Positions 39,258 through 49,505 of a stretch of 64,000 nucleotides of DNA are shown here, one piece after another; position 1 is the stretch's first letter, and each line of letters starts with the position of its first letter. Position numbers and translations under genes: made by a program. The notes under the pieces were generated by a model. It saw only the letters and a list, made by a program, of their open reading frames with translations, was not told the DNA's origin and searched no databases. The stretch comes from Staphylococcus condimenti (GTDB taxonomy: Bacteria; Bacillota; Bacilli; Staphylococcales; Staphylococcaceae). The stretch is from positions 1,116,001 to 1,180,000 of the forward strand of contig NZ_CP015114.1 in assembly GCF_001618885.1 (NCBI RefSeq), written 5' to 3'.

Positions 39258-41036
39258 TTAAACTTGTGCTTTGTAATTATGAATTGTTTCAATAAATTTC
39301 GGGCAATAATGTTTCAGTTTATAACTGCCCACGCCATCAATCGCAATCATTTCTTGTTTAGATTCAGGTTTACGCTTAGCAAACTCTTCTAAAGTAAAGT
39401 CTGTAAAAATACTGATTGGTGCAATATTAAGTGTCTCACTTAATGTTTTTCTCACTTCAACCAATTCTTCAAATAAAGCACGATCTACACCTTCAATAGT
39501 ATTAATATTTACTTTTTCTTTAGCTTTGCGTTTAAACGGTACAGTATAAATTTTTAAACCTTCGCTTAATACTTTTTTAACCTTTTTATCACAAGTCAAA
39601 ACTTCATCATTTTCGTTCAAGAACCCTTTGAAACGTAATTCATCAATAAGATGACTGCATTCTGAAGTCGTATACGACTTCATGATGCCAAAAGTTGAAA
39701 GTTCATCATATTGGTTGTATTTAACATAGTCTGAGGTCTCACCTCGGAGCACCTGTATAATAACGCCATATGTTTCTTGCTGACGCATACATACAATACA
39801 GCTAATAATTTTTTTAGCTTCATCTGTCATATCGTATGTTTTATTTTCATTAACACAGTTACTGCAGCGACCACACTCTTCTAATTTTTCATTAGGTTCA
39901 AAATAATGTACTAAAGTTGCTTCTAAACACTTTTTAGTTTTAGTATACTGAATCATTTTATTCAATTTCTCGCCCATTTTTTCTTTATAATCATCATCTG
40001 CTTTAGAAGAGGCAATAAAGAATTGATGCAGACCAATGTCACGTTCACTATACAATAATATACAATCACTCTCTAATCCATCACGTCCTGCACGTCCTGC
40101 TTCTTGATAATAAGATTCTAAATCACCAGGCATATTGTAATGTATCACAAAGCGCACATTTGACTTATCAATTCCCATACCAAATGCATTGGTAGCAATA
40201 ACCACTTTAATTTTATCAAACACAAAATCATTTTGTGCTGACTCACGTTCTTTATTCGTCAGTCCTGCATGATAAATTGCACTGTTAATACCTTGATCTT
40301 CAAAAACCTGTTGCAATTCCTCAACTTGTTTACGCGTTGAACAGTAAATAATACCAGCCTTATCCTTATGTTCTTTCACATATTCTAAAACAAATTTTTG
40401 ACGTTGATAGGTAGAATTAACTTTAAATTTTAAATTAGGACGCTTGATGCTTGTTTTGACCATATCATCTTGTGCTATATGAAGTCGTTCCATGATATCT
40501 TGTTGTACTTCAGCAGTGGCAGTAGCGGTTAATGCCGCTACTGCAAAGTTTTGCGGGAGGCACATTACTTTATCGATGACTTGTTGATAACTTGGTCTGA
40601 AGTCATGCCCCCATTTTGAAATACAGTGCGCTTCATCAAAAGCGACGAGTTTAATATCTAAACTATAAAGCAACTTCATAAATTGATTATTTTCAAAACG
40701 CTCTGGTGCAACATATAAGAATTGAATTTCACCGTTACGCAACTCTGCTTCTATTGCTTTTTGGTCTTTTTGAGATAAACTGCTATTTAAATAAGCTGCA
40801 TTAATACCCATTGCTTTCAGTTGATCTACTTGGTCTTTCATGAGCGAGATTAATGGGCTGATAACAACAGTTACACCGCCCATCATTAAACCAGGCACTT
40901 GATAACATAATGATTTACCGCCACCAGTCGGCAAAACCCCTAATACATTTTGTTTTTCTAGTATTTTGGAAATAATTTCTTTTTGTCCAGGACGGAATGT
41001 TTGGTATCCAAAATAATGTGATAATATTGTTTCCAT
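39258..41036 (-). CDS. recQ: RecQ-family ATP-dependent DNA helicase
   Basis: 3'-5' helicase in recombination and fork repair. Walker A LPTGGGKSLCYQVP (about 35-48), DEAH box AFDEAHCISKWGHDFRPSY, and the aromatic-rich loop. Motif VI is YYQEAGRAGRDG. The RQC zinc cysteines are in CLEATLVHYF...CGRCSNC. A C-terminal HRDC domain (about 510-590). 592 residues is full length. It follows the ABC-F gene by 12 bases and is probably cotranscribed. Confidence 0.95.
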   Translation of the reverse strand: METILSHYFGYQTFRPGQKEIISKILEKQNVLGVLPTGGGKSLCYQVPGLMMGGVTVVISPLISLMKDQVDQLKAMGINAAYLNSSLSQKDQKAIEAELRNGEIQFLYVAPERFENNQFMKLLYSLDIKLVAFDEAHCISKWGHDFRPSYQQVIDKVMCLPQNFAVAALTATATAEVQQDIMERLHIAQDDMVKTSIKRPNLKFKVNSTYQRQKFVLEYVKEHKDKAGIIYCSTRKQVEELQQVFEDQGINSAIYHAGLTNKERESAQNDFVFDKIKVVIATNAFGMGIDKSNVRFVIHYNMPGDLESYYQEAGRAGRDGLESDCILLYSERDIGLHQFFIASSKADDDYKEKMGEKLNKMIQYTKTKKCLEATLVHYFEPNEKLEECGRCSNCVNENKTYDMTDEAKKIISCIVCMRQQETYGVIIQVLRGETSDYVKYNQYDELSTFGIMKSYTTSECSHLIDELRFKGFLNENDEVLTCDKKVKKVLSEGLKIYTVPFKRKAKEKVNINTIEGVDRALFEELVEVRKTLSETLNIAPISIFTDFTLEEFAKRKPESKQEMIAIDGVGSYKLKHYCPKFIETIHNYKAQV

Positions 41037-41048
41037 ATTTTTGACCCC

Positions 41049-42920
41049 TTATTGTTCCTTTAATTCTTCAAGTTCACTCCATCTTGTCATATCTTGTTCG
41101 TATTGCGTTTCTAAAGTTTCTTTTTCAGAATTAAGTGTTTGTATTTTTGTATAATCATCACTTGCATCTATCATCTCTTGTTCAATTTCTTCAAGCCGAA
41201 TTTCTGCTTCCTCAATTCTTTCCATAATTGTTTCATATTCACGTTTTTCTTTATACGATAACCCTTTACGCTGTCTTTCTTTTACCTGCTTAGGTTGTTG
41301 TTTAGCCGCTTCTTTTACTTTCGCTTGTTCCTCTTTGTACATTTCGTAATCCTCAAAATTACCAATAATCCGTTCAATTTGACCATCGTGTACATACCAG
41401 AATTCTTGTGCCACTTTATTTAAAAAGTATCGGTCGTGACTGACAGTTATAATTGTGCCGCCAAATGTTGAGATATAATCTTCAAGAATAGTAAGTGTTT
41501 CTGTATCTAAATCATTCGTAGGTTCATCTAATAGCAAAACATTCGGTTGATGAACAAGTAATCTTAATAAATAGAGACGTTTTTGTTCACCGCCTGAAAG
41601 CTTATAGACTTTTTTGCCATGTGTTGTACTTGGGAATAAAAATCGTTCTAATAATTGTGTTACTGAAACGGTTGTTCCATCTTTTTCTTTTGCAACTTCA
41701 CTTTCTTCTCGTAAAAAATCTATAACCCGAATATCTCTATCTAATCGTTCATCTGTTTGTTTAAAATAAGCAGTCTTCACAGTTCGCCCGATTTTCACTA
41801 CACCAGAATAATCAGCATCTTCTCCCGCTAAAATATTCAGCAACGTAGTTTTCCCAGCTCCATTCGGTCCCACAATACCGATTTGCTGTCCGTTTTGTAT
41901 AATTTGTGTGACGTGTTCGAATAGTGTTTTTCCTTCAATCGTTTTTGAAAGATCTTCTAATTCAAACACCTGTTTCCCTAAACGAGAATGCGCAAGATTA
42001 AGTTGCCCTGTATCTCTGGTAGTTTGATTTTTGACTTGCGACTCTAAATCACTAAAGCGATTAATTCGAGCTTGCTGCTTCGTTGAACGCGCCTTAACAC
42101 CTGCTCGCATCCAAGATAACTCTTGTTTATATAAAGCACGCTGCTTTTGATTTTGTTGTTGCTCAATTTGTTCATTTTCAGCACGCATCGCAATGTAATC
42201 TTCATAATTGCCTGGATACGTACGCAATTTCCCTCGATCTAACTCAATAATTCGAGTCGATACTTCGTTAAGAAAGTAACGATCATGTGTTACAAACAAT
42301 ACTGTATGCGGATATTGTTTTACATAATTAATAAGCCATTTTATTGAGTCGAAATCTAAGTGGTTAGTCGGTTCATCTAATAAAAGCAAATCTGGTTGTT
42401 CAATTAATGTTTTCGCTAAAACAACACGTTTTTGTTGTCCTCCTGATAACGCCTTTACAGACTGCGCAGTATCATTAATACCTAATTTCGACAAGATGGT
42501 CTTCACTTCAGCACTATAATCCCAAGCTTCAGCTTGATCCATTGCTTCTTGTGCGTTCATCATTTTTTGGAAATCAGCATCACTTTGTGTTTCACCATAT
42601 TTTTGAACAGCTGTTTCATAGTTCTTTATAATCTTAACTGCAGTCGTATCTGCGCTTAGCACTTCTTCAAGCACCGTTTTATCTTCATTTAAGTCTTGTT
42701 TTTGTGAAGAGTAACGTATGCGATATTGATTAGGACAATTAACCTCTGCTTCAAAATCTTCATCCAATCCTGCGATTACTTTCAGCAAAGTACTTTTTCC
42801 TGTCCCATTGATACCCACAAGACCGATGCGCTCATGTTCAGAAACAGATAAGTGCAAGTCATCAAATATCACCTTATCTGCATAAGATTTATGTAAGTGT
42901 TCTATTTTGTATGATTCCAT
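41049..42920 (-). CDS. ABC-F ATPase (Uup/YdiF-like)
   Basis: Two ABC domains without membrane segments (623 residues). Walker A GINGTGKST (about 38-46) and GPNGAGKTT (about 353-361), signatures ALSGGQQKRV and LSGGEQKRLYL. The interdomain linker (about 245-310) is rich in Arg and Gln. The C-terminal coiled coil (about 530-623) resembles Uup. ABC-F proteins act on ribosomes or translation; no drug resistance is implied. Upstream on the minus strand a hairpin (43079-43130) could attenuate it. Confidence 0.92.
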   Translation of the reverse strand: MESYKIEHLHKSYADKVIFDDLHLSVSEHERIGLVGINGTGKSTLLKVIAGLDEDFEAEVNCPNQYRIRYSSQKQDLNEDKTVLEEVLSADTTAVKIIKNYETAVQKYGETQSDADFQKMMNAQEAMDQAEAWDYSAEVKTILSKLGINDTAQSVKALSGGQQKRVVLAKTLIEQPDLLLLDEPTNHLDFDSIKWLINYVKQYPHTVLFVTHDRYFLNEVSTRIIELDRGKLRTYPGNYEDYIAMRAENEQIEQQQNQKQRALYKQELSWMRAGVKARSTKQQARINRFSDLESQVKNQTTRDTGQLNLAHSRLGKQVFELEDLSKTIEGKTLFEHVTQIIQNGQQIGIVGPNGAGKTTLLNILAGEDADYSGVVKIGRTVKTAYFKQTDERLDRDIRVIDFLREESEVAKEKDGTTVSVTQLLERFLFPSTTHGKKVYKLSGGEQKRLYLLRLLVHQPNVLLLDEPTNDLDTETLTILEDYISTFGGTIITVSHDRYFLNKVAQEFWYVHDGQIERIIGNFEDYEMYKEEQAKVKEAAKQQPKQVKERQRKGLSYKEKREYETIMERIEEAEIRLEEIEQEMIDASDDYTKIQTLNSEKETLETQYEQDMTRWSELEELKEQ

Positions 42921-43078
42921 TTTCAGCCTCCACTTATATTGGTCCGTTCATTTCTTTGCGTAGCTCACTATATTACTTAGTTTATAGTGAAATCAGTTCC
43001 ATATATTATACACCTTTTAGCTTCTAAAAGATACTATATAAGTAAGGATTATCACCACTAATTATTAAGAAACTGTAA

Positions 43079-43130
43079 AGAACTCATGTGCATTAAATAA
43101 TAAACTACACATAAGGAGTTCCTGTTGTTT
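43079..43130 (-). other. Hairpin in the leader of the ABC-F gene
   Basis: On the minus strand GAACTC-N3-ATGTG pairs with CACATGAGTTC (bulged), loop about 17. It is followed by a short U-rich tract, so it could be an attenuator. Evidence is structural only. Confidence 0.4.
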
Positions 43131-43135
43131 ATCAT

Positions 43136-43171
43136 AAAAAAAGTGCTTAGAACATAATGTCCTAAGCACTC
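43136..43171 (-). terminator. Terminator of ltaS
   Basis: Stem AGTGCTTAG / CTAAGCACT plus ACAT/ATGT, then a strong minus-strand U-run from the seven A at 43136-43142. Confidence 0.92.
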
Positions 43172-43186
43172 TAGTTAACTTCTAAA

Positions 43187-45127
43187 TTATTTCTGTTCTG
43201 AACCTTTCGGGCCAGGTTTATATTGATATTTCGATGGATCTACTTTTTTGAAATCTGGGTTTTTATAGAATCTGAACAAGTCGCCATTGAGTACGTTATC
43301 ACTCATTTCTAAATCTTTTTCGACTTGCTGTTTGTTTTTCTGTAAATCGGCAGGTTCTTTTGTAAGCGGTTGGTTTGTTTTGTTATCGTACGCTTTACCG
43401 TTTACATATTTATATTTTGGTGTGATGAAGTCACCATTTCTGAATGGTATTAATTGTGAATGATCTTTAGATAATAAGTCAGTACCCATCATCAAGTAGT
43501 TTTTAGAATCAATACCTACTAAGTGTAACAATGTCGGCATAACATCTATTTGACCACCGTAAGTGTGATCAACGCCGCCTTGTTTACCAGGTATTTTCAT
43601 CCATAAACCAGTACGGTTTAAGTCCATGAATTTTGCTGGTGTAATATCTTCACCTAATAATTTTTCCATTGCTTTATTATGGTTTTCAGAAATACCATAG
43701 TGGTCACCGTAAATAATGATTACTGAATCTTTATAGAGACCTTTTTCTTTTAAATCATTGATATATTGTTCTAATGATCTATCAAGGTAATTTGCTGTTT
43801 GTACATATCCATCGACTGTTGAATCACCAGTGTTTGGTTTTTCAATATCCGCATCTTCAGGTGACAATGTGAATGGATAATGATTTGTTAATGTAATCAG
43901 ATGTGAATAAAACGGTTGTTTCATTTTAGATTGATAATCCGCTGATGCTTTGAAGAACGGCATATCTTTCAATCCTAAGTTTTCGATATTATTAGGACTC
44001 ATGTCATAGTATGTTGCATCATAGAACTTATCAATACCAAAGTGTTTATAGATTTGGTCACGGTTCCAGAAAGTTTTATAGTCACCATGCATTACATTAC
44101 TGTTATAACCTTCTTTTTGATCAAGAATAGCTGGTAATGATTGGTAAGTGTTTGAACCTTTCAATGAATAAGCAGATCCTTGTGGCAAGCCGTATAAACT
44201 GTTATCCATTGTAAACTCTGAATCCGATGTTTTACCTTGACCAGTTTGGTGGAAGAAGTTTGGATAATATCTGAATTCATCATTACCTGATGATAATTTA
44301 TTCAAGAATGGTGTAACTTCTTTACCATTTACTTTTTTATTGATTAAGAAAGTTTGGAAACTTTCTAAGTGAATTTTGATAATATTTTTCTTTTTAGCAG
44401 CCCCGTAATATTCAGGGTTAGGTTGTGTTTGTTTTTGTTTTGTATAATTTAAAACTTTAGTTAAATCATCTTCAGATGCAAGTGCTTTTTCTTGGTTGTT
44501 TTGAATTGTCTTAACGCCATCATAAATTGTGAAGTTGTATGGCCCTAAATATTTCACAAGATATTTATGATCAAATGTACGTGTTAATAACTCAGGACGG
44601 TCTGTTTCAGCAAATGCTAAGTTCAAGAAGAACAATGCAACAGAAACTGCCATCACAACAGGTACGAATTTTTTACTGAATGCACGTGTACTTAACCATT
44701 TAGATTTAAAGACTAAAATGAATAAGTAAACAATTGTATCAATAAAGTAAACAAAGTCATACCATTTAAATGAAGCTGAAACTGCTCCACCCATAGATTC
44801 AACATTACCTGCTTGGTTCAAAGTACTGAACGTTAAGAAGTCTGAGAAGAATCTGAAGTAAACAACGTTCGCATAAAGTAAAAATGTAAGTAAGAAGCCG
44901 CCTACAAACATAAACCAAAATGCTTTCTTACCTTTAAAGAATAAGAATACGCTTAATACTAGTGCGATTAAACTGTATGGATTCATCAGTAGAATCAAAT
45001 TTTGTACTAATCCCTTAACTCCTAAAGAAAAATCAACATAATAAGCAAAGTAAGTTTTTAAACTCAGCGTTATTAACGTGAGTATAAAAAAGCCGAATAT
45101 ACTTATTTTCTTTTTCTGCAGACTCAT
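43187..45127 (-). CDS. ltaS: Lipoteichoic acid synthase
   Basis: Polymerises glycerol phosphate from phosphatidylglycerol into lipoteichoic acid on the outer face of the membrane. Five N-terminal helices (to about residue 170), then an extracellular sulfatase-fold domain. The nucleophile Thr300 ([10 protein letters not shown]) and Glu255 (HLESFQ) lie at the positions known in S. aureus LtaS. The signal-peptidase site ALA-S is at 215-218. 646 residues, identical in length to S. aureus LtaS. It is transcribed alone. Confidence 0.97.
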   Translation of the reverse strand: MSLQKKKISIFGFFILTLITLSLKTYFAYYVDFSLGVKGLVQNLILLMNPYSLIALVLSVFLFFKGKKAFWFMFVGGFLLTFLLYANVVYFRFFSDFLTFSTLNQAGNVESMGGAVSASFKWYDFVYFIDTIVYLFILVFKSKWLSTRAFSKKFVPVVMAVSVALFFLNLAFAETDRPELLTRTFDHKYLVKYLGPYNFTIYDGVKTIQNNQEKALASEDDLTKVLNYTKQKQTQPNPEYYGAAKKKNIIKIHLESFQTFLINKKVNGKEVTPFLNKLSSGNDEFRYYPNFFHQTGQGKTSDSEFTMDNSLYGLPQGSAYSLKGSNTYQSLPAILDQKEGYNSNVMHGDYKTFWNRDQIYKHFGIDKFYDATYYDMSPNNIENLGLKDMPFFKASADYQSKMKQPFYSHLITLTNHYPFTLSPEDADIEKPNTGDSTVDGYVQTANYLDRSLEQYINDLKEKGLYKDSVIIIYGDHYGISENHNKAMEKLLGEDITPAKFMDLNRTGLWMKIPGKQGGVDHTYGGQIDVMPTLLHLVGIDSKNYLMMGTDLLSKDHSQLIPFRNGDFITPKYKYVNGKAYDNKTNQPLTKEPADLQKNKQQVEKDLEMSDNVLNGDLFRFYKNPDFKKVDPSKYQYKPGPKGSEQK

Positions 45128-45188
45128 GTGTGTCTCCCCCGTTATTATTTATTCAATCTCAAAACATTATTTATACATTAAAAATTGG

Positions 45189-45309
45189 GGTTGAGACTAA
45201 AAAGTTTATGGTTTGGAAAGTGACCCCACTTTCTAAACTAGATTTACTTACCTTGTAACATATTTCAGTTGAATTTATATTTGGAAATCATCATGCTTTT
45301 ATCCCAACC
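45189..45309. repeat. Intergenic palindromic element with nested hairpin
   Basis: Outer arms GGTTGAGACTAAAAAG (45189-45204) and CTTTTATCCCAACC (45296-45309) pair with two bulges and one mismatch. An inner hairpin pairs GTTTGGAAAGTG (45211-45222) with CACTTTCTAAAC (45227-45238). The layout resembles the dispersed intergenic repeats of staphylococci that end in TTGGGA/TCCCAA-type sequences. Confidence 0.5.
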
Positions 45310-45683
45310 ACTTTATTTCTTTTACATTTCATCAAGTTCATCATTTTTGAAATTTCGTCGCTAATTAATCATTAATTTACAAACTCTACTTTTTGTAACC
45401 TCTTTGTAACAAAAAGCATATAGTACAGTAATTAAATATAGAACAAATCTAGTCGAATTTCAAGCAATAACCCGGCCATTTTACACTTATTACACTTTAT
45501 TTTTTATTTGTTAATTTTATAATAAGGTATAATGAAATGCATGCTTAGAAATGATTAAAATATACTTTCGATGTAATTAAAGTGTATTGATAGCATTAAA
45601 TTATACATTGTTTTTCGAATATCCAAATCAGACCACAGACCTATTAAATAACTTCAGATATTTCACTATGCTTTTTACTCAAA

Positions 45684-45724
45684 AAATAAAAAAGCTGATT
45701 GAATTTACATTTATTCAACCAGCA
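45684..45724 (-). terminator. Terminator of the pxpBC unit
   Basis: Stem GCTG-TTGAAT / ATTCAA-CAGC with one mismatch, minus-strand U-run from 45684-45692. Confidence 0.85.
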
Positions 45725-45768
45725 TATTAAGTATTGCTTTATTTAATTAGTTAAGATGGTTAGCTTGC

Positions 45769-46773
45769 TTATTTTTGCATCTCTTGCATCATTCTAAATT
45801 CAATTCCATGGAATAGTTGTTGAACCCAGCTGCTATATTTCATTAAGTTATCCTCAGCTGTATAGACATCTATATATTGAAACTTCAGTCTAGATCCTTG
45901 CGGCTTTTGCGCTAGCTTTGTCAGATGATAACTTGCAATTGTTCCGATTTGCGGATAACTCCCTAAAGTATAATGATCATTCAACAAAATAATAGGAGAA
46001 CCATCACGTTTTACTTGTATCGTACCTCTTTTTACAGATTGATGCGGAGGCATGTCTTCATAATAGGCTTTTACAGGTTCGCCTTCTAATATCATTCCTG
46101 CTCTATTGGCTTTACTAGTCACTTTATATTCACCCCGCGTAAAGCGATTCAGAGTATCCTCATCAAAGTCTTCAGAGCCTTTATTTAAAACAACATGAAA
46201 CATATCTGACATATAATTGAATGATAAAGCATAACCATCAACGCCCCAATTGGTCTTGTGCGTATGTTTCAGATTTTCAAACAACTTCAAGTGACGTTCA
46301 GTATAGTCACGTTTCATATTGATAGCATCGCCTGTTTGCAATTTGCGTCCTTCGAATCCGCCTATTTTGGATAAAAAATCGGTAGATGTAGAATCAAGCC
46401 ATTCTTCTAATTCAACACCGCCTCCAATTGCTAAATAAACGCGTGAAGTACGGTTAGACTCAGCAAATTGCAATACATCTCCTTTTTCAACTAGATAGAG
46501 TTTATTAGGTAATATGCGCATATTTTGCGTCCATGCTTTGAAATTTCCACCGGATAAGGCTATTAAAGTAGGCTCCGTAAAACGGATGCGTGCCATTTTC
46601 ATTGTCATTTCTAACGTAGCTTCATTTTTATCATTTGCTACAAGTCGATTGGCCACTTCATGAGCTAGAAAATCAAGTGCACCACCTGGTATCACACCAT
46701 CATGTTCATAGCCTTGGCGACCAAAATCTTGGAAGCTTGAAAACAAGCCTGGATCTTCTATGATGATTGTCAT
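45769..46773 (-). CDS. pxpC: 5-oxoprolinase subunit PxpC (biotin-dependent carboxylase-like)
   Basis: Part of the ATP-dependent PxpABC 5-oxoprolinase that clears 5-oxoproline. AHS2/KipA domain over nearly the whole 334 residues: GLFSSFQDFGRQGYEHDGVIPGGALD at the N-terminus, LALSGGNFKAWT-type segment, YLAIGGGVEL, and ILLNDHYTLGSYPQIGTI near the C-terminus. It overlaps pxpB by one base. PxpA is not in the window, so it must be elsewhere if the enzyme is complete. Confidence 0.9.
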   Translation of the reverse strand: MTIIIEDPGLFSSFQDFGRQGYEHDGVIPGGALDFLAHEVANRLVANDKNEATLEMTMKMARIRFTEPTLIALSGGNFKAWTQNMRILPNKLYLVEKGDVLQFAESNRTSRVYLAIGGGVELEEWLDSTSTDFLSKIGGFEGRKLQTGDAINMKRDYTERHLKLFENLKHTHKTNWGVDGYALSFNYMSDMFHVVLNKGSEDFDEDTLNRFTRGEYKVTSKANRAGMILEGEPVKAYYEDMPPHQSVKRGTIQVKRDGSPIILLNDHYTLGSYPQIGTIASYHLTKLAQKPQGSRLKFQYIDVYTAEDNLMKYSSWVQQLFHGIEFRMMQEMQK

Positions 46774-47468
46774 TAAGCTTCGCCTCCAATCTTTTCGAAG
46801 TCTGAATCAGCAGGTTTAAAACGTACTGTATCTCCTAACTTCAATAAAGTAAAGTCCTCTTTTGAAGGGTCAAATAATTTAACAGGTGTATAACCGATTA
46901 CAATCCAGTCACCATATGTATCTGTTGTCACAATGCCACATTTTTTCCCTTCCAAAATGACTGATCCTGATGGAATGAATTTTTTTCCATCGCCTGTATG
47001 ATTAATATACAAACGTTCATTCATGCCTGTCAGATAAGGAAAGCCTGGTGAGTAGCCCATCATTGATACGAAATAAGTTTTTTGAGAATGCAACTTTATA
47101 AATTCATCTTTTCCTATTTTATAAAATTCAAGCAATTCCTCTAGGTCCGGACCGTATTTACCACCATAAATTATAGGTATTTCAGTCGGCATGTTAACTG
47201 TCTCTCCGTGTTTCACTTCAATCTTAATAGACTGAAGTAATTCCGTCATATACTGAAACGGGGATTTAATATGATGGTGTTTAATCATGCTTCTTGCATC
47301 ATATACAATCATCATATCCGACTCTGTCGGGACAATTTCAGTAATAAAAGGATAATCTTGTTCAATTAAATAAGAACGTAACGCTAATAAATCTTCAGTC
47401 GTATCTTGTGTAACCTCTTTTTCTACTGAAACCACAATAGCTTGGTCACCCTGACTATAAATCTTCAT
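46773..47468 (-). CDS. pxpB: 5-oxoprolinase subunit PxpB (KipI-like)
   Basis: AHS1/KipI domain protein that partners PxpC. Family motifs: GDQAIVVSVE at the N-terminus, IPIIYGGKYGPDLEEL, and FVSMMGYSPGFPYLTGM (about 131-147), then SVILEGKKCGIVTTDTYGDWIVIG. I place the start at ATG 47468 (MKIYSQGDQ), with GAGGTG four bases upstream. The open frame to TTG 47480 would place the ribosome site inside the gene. 231 residues. Confidence 0.9.
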   Translation of the reverse strand: MKIYSQGDQAIVVSVEKEVTQDTTEDLLALRSYLIEQDYPFITEIVPTESDMMIVYDARSMIKHHHIKSPFQYMTELLQSIKIEVKHGETVNMPTEIPIIYGGKYGPDLEELLEFYKIGKDEFIKLHSQKTYFVSMMGYSPGFPYLTGMNERLYINHTGDGKKFIPSGSVILEGKKCGIVTTDTYGDWIVIGYTPVKLFDPSKEDFTLLKLGDTVRFKPADSDFEKIGGEA

Positions 47469-47484
47469 AATACACCTCAAATAA

Positions 47485-47691
47485 TTATTGGTTATAAAAC
47501 ATGTTCAATATATTTATAATGTAAGAGTTAAGCATTCTTACGAAGTAATATACGAGTATAATTTGTACAAATATCATAACGCTCACCATTAAGCGTGCTG
47601 TTTTAAGTCTCTTTATTTGAATTAAATAATTCGATGCTAATTTAGTAAGATATGTTACAGCAACTATTAAAATAATGATAACCCAAATCAT
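47485..47691 (-). CDS. Small two-helix membrane protein, unknown
   Basis: 68 residues with two membrane helices (about 1-23 and 33-57) joined by a basic loop (QIKRLKTAR), so both ends are probably outside. ATG with AAGGTGG five bases upstream. It lies 16 bases before pxpB and 57 after pabC, so it probably shares the transcript. I do not recognise the family. Confidence 0.65.
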   Translation of the reverse strand: MIWVIIILIVAVTYLTKLASNYLIQIKRLKTARLMVSVMIFVQIILVYYFVRMLNSYIINILNMFYNQ

Positions 47692-47748
47692 GCTGCCACC
47701 TTAATTTATACCCTTCATTTACTTTGATTGTTCTGAATATAATTAATT

Positions 47749-48357
47749 TTAAAGATTAATCTGAATATCGGCAACCTCTCTTAAGCTATTTACAAGAAAA
47801 ATTTGTGCTTTGCCGCTTTTCAACTTCTCTCTCAATTCTTCTAAGTAGTAAGAACGCAATTGTAATTTTCCTTCGTCTAATAATGCTTGGCGCATACATC
47901 CTTTTAAAAAATCATTTTCAAATGGAGGTGTATACCAGTTTCCCGCTTCTTCCACTACAATGTTTCCAATATCAAACTCTAAAATTTTCCCCTTCGCATC
48001 ATAATAAAGTACTGTATCAGTTTCATGATCATGCGACACATGTGCCCGTTCTGATGTTTTATTCGTATATTGCCAATTGGGATATTTGGCACCTATACAT
48101 TCAAATCGTGTACTAAATTGATTTTTAACAGGCAGATTTATAATTTGATGTGTCAACGTGCCGTCTTTATCCAACATCACTTTCAATCTCCATAATCCCT
48201 CTGTATGTTGTCGGCATATATTGTCCAAATAGGTCTCCCATTCTTTTTTGTCAAACTGAAAACCTAATTGATCAGCTGACTGTGCTATCCTTTTTGTATG
48301 ATAGAAGTTTCTTGGAATCCTACCCGAATCAATACGCATTGTTTCAAATAAATACAT
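47749..48357 (-). CDS. pabC: Aminodeoxychorismate lyase (class IV aminotransferase fold)
   Basis: Converts aminodeoxychorismate to p-aminobenzoate and pyruvate for folate. PLP-dependent fold type IV, 202 residues, shorter than E. coli PabC. ETMRID and RNFYHTKRIAQSADQLGF lie at the N-terminus (Arg/Lys region). YDAKGKILEFDIGNIVVEEAGNWYTPP (about 119-145) and FLKGCMRQALLDEG follow the canonical LLxGxxR pattern. The assignment rests on placement 5 bases after pabB. Confidence 0.85.
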   Translation of the reverse strand: MYLFETMRIDSGRIPRNFYHTKRIAQSADQLGFQFDKKEWETYLDNICRQHTEGLWRLKVMLDKDGTLTHQIINLPVKNQFSTRFECIGAKYPNWQYTNKTSERAHVSHDHETDTVLYYDAKGKILEFDIGNIVVEEAGNWYTPPFENDFLKGCMRQALLDEGKLQLRSYYLEELREKLKSGKAQIFLVNSLREVADIQINL

Positions 48358-48362
48358 TTTTA

Positions 48363-49505
48363 TTACTCCAATATCTTCGTTTTTGATTTAAACTCTTCTA
48401 CTTCAGCTATAGGATCAGAATCAATTGTTATACCAGCTCCAACCCCATATATTGCTTTTCCATTGATATATTGAATTGTTCTAATTGCAACATTAAATAT
48501 TGCTTTATCATCTGGAAGCAACAACCCGATTGTACCGCAGTAAACATGACGCGGTATTTCTTCTAATTGCTTAATATAACGCATTGTATTAATTTTTGGT
48601 GCTCCCGTAATAGAACCGCACGGAAATAATGCTTCAAACAACGAAACTAAAGATGTATTTTCTTTTATTATTCCGGCCACCATGCTCGTCATCTGATAAA
48701 CTGTTTGATAACTTTCAATATGAAACGGTTGATAAACTTTCACAGTTCCTGGATTTGCGATGCGTGCAATATCATTTCTTAATAAATCTACAATCATCAC
48801 ATTTTCAGCCCGGTCTTTTGAAGAATGTACCAATTTTTCATATAGCATATGGTCCTCCGCTTCATTATGCCCTCGTGACATTGTTCCTTTCATCGGTTTA
48901 CTCAATACCACATTTTCTTGTTCTTTAAATCGCCCTTTTTGGAAAAATAGCTCCGGAGATATAGAAGCAACTTGTAACTCAGCTGTATCTAATAATACTG
49001 TATAATTCCCGTGCGCATTGCGAGTTAAATAAGCATATAATTCAGTAATAGGAACCCGGATTTCATCGTATAACCTTGTTGTATAATTAACTTGATATGT
49101 ATTACCTTCTACAATCGCTTGTTGGACAGCTTGAATATGTGCTTGCAGCATATCATCAGGCAAGCGAAATTTGAAATTCAGTTTCGGCTTAGAATTCAAT
49201 GATTTTTCATACAGTTCGTTCGATTTATTGGGACTATCAAAGACATAGGCGGCCGCATAAATATTTGACGTCTCTTTAGAGAAGTTTACTTTCATATCAG
49301 AATTGAAAGCAGGTGCTGCTTCATATGGCAAATAGAGTGCTACATAGTTTCCTTTTGCCTGATATTCTTCTGCAAAATCGAGTACTCTTTTAGCATCTGC
49401 TAATGAATAAGCAATACTTTGAGTTTTTATAGAAGTAAAATTAAATCGGTAATCTTTAAATTTCACTTCGTCTTCGTAATAACGAAAGTTAAACTTAACT
49501 ACCAA
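48363..49505 (-). CDS. pabB: Aminodeoxychorismate synthase component I
   Basis: Uses chorismate and ammonia from PabA to make aminodeoxychorismate. Chorismate-binding core: QAIVEGNTYQVNYTTRL, SPELFFQ, SKPMKGTMSRG, DLLRNDIARIANPGTV, FPCGSITGAPKINTM and YCGTIGLL, ending in AGITIDSDPIAEVEEFKSK. The frame is open to 49553, but TTG 49505, behind GTGGGTGA and overlapping the pabA stop by 11 bases, is the best start, giving about 380 residues. GTG 49514 is an alternative. Confidence 0.9.
   Translation of the reverse strand: MVVKFNFRYYEDEVKFKDYRFNFTSIKTQSIAYSLADAKRVLDFAEEYQAKGNYVALYLPYEAAPAFNSDMKVNFSKETSNIYAAAYVFDSPNKSNELYEKSLNSKPKLNFKFRLPDDMLQAHIQAVQQAIVEGNTYQVNYTTRLYDEIRVPITELYAYLTRNAHGNYTVLLDTAELQVASISPELFFQKGRFKEQENVVLSKPMKGTMSRGHNEAEDHMLYEKLVHSSKDRAENVMIVDLLRNDIARIANPGTVKVYQPFHIESYQTVYQMTSMVAGIIKENTSLVSLFEALFPCGSITGAPKINTMRYIKQLEEIPRHVYCGTIGLLLPDDKAIFNVAIRTIQYINGKAIYGVGAGITIDSDPIAEVEEFKSKTKILE

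Larger units (their letters stand above)
45128..45768. other. Long intergenic region ahead of ltaS
   Basis: 641 bases. It holds a 121-nt palindromic element (45189-45309), the ltaS promoter region and, at the right end, the pxpC terminator. The stretch 45320-45680 is AT-rich and I see no ORF or RNA motif in it. Confidence 0.6.
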
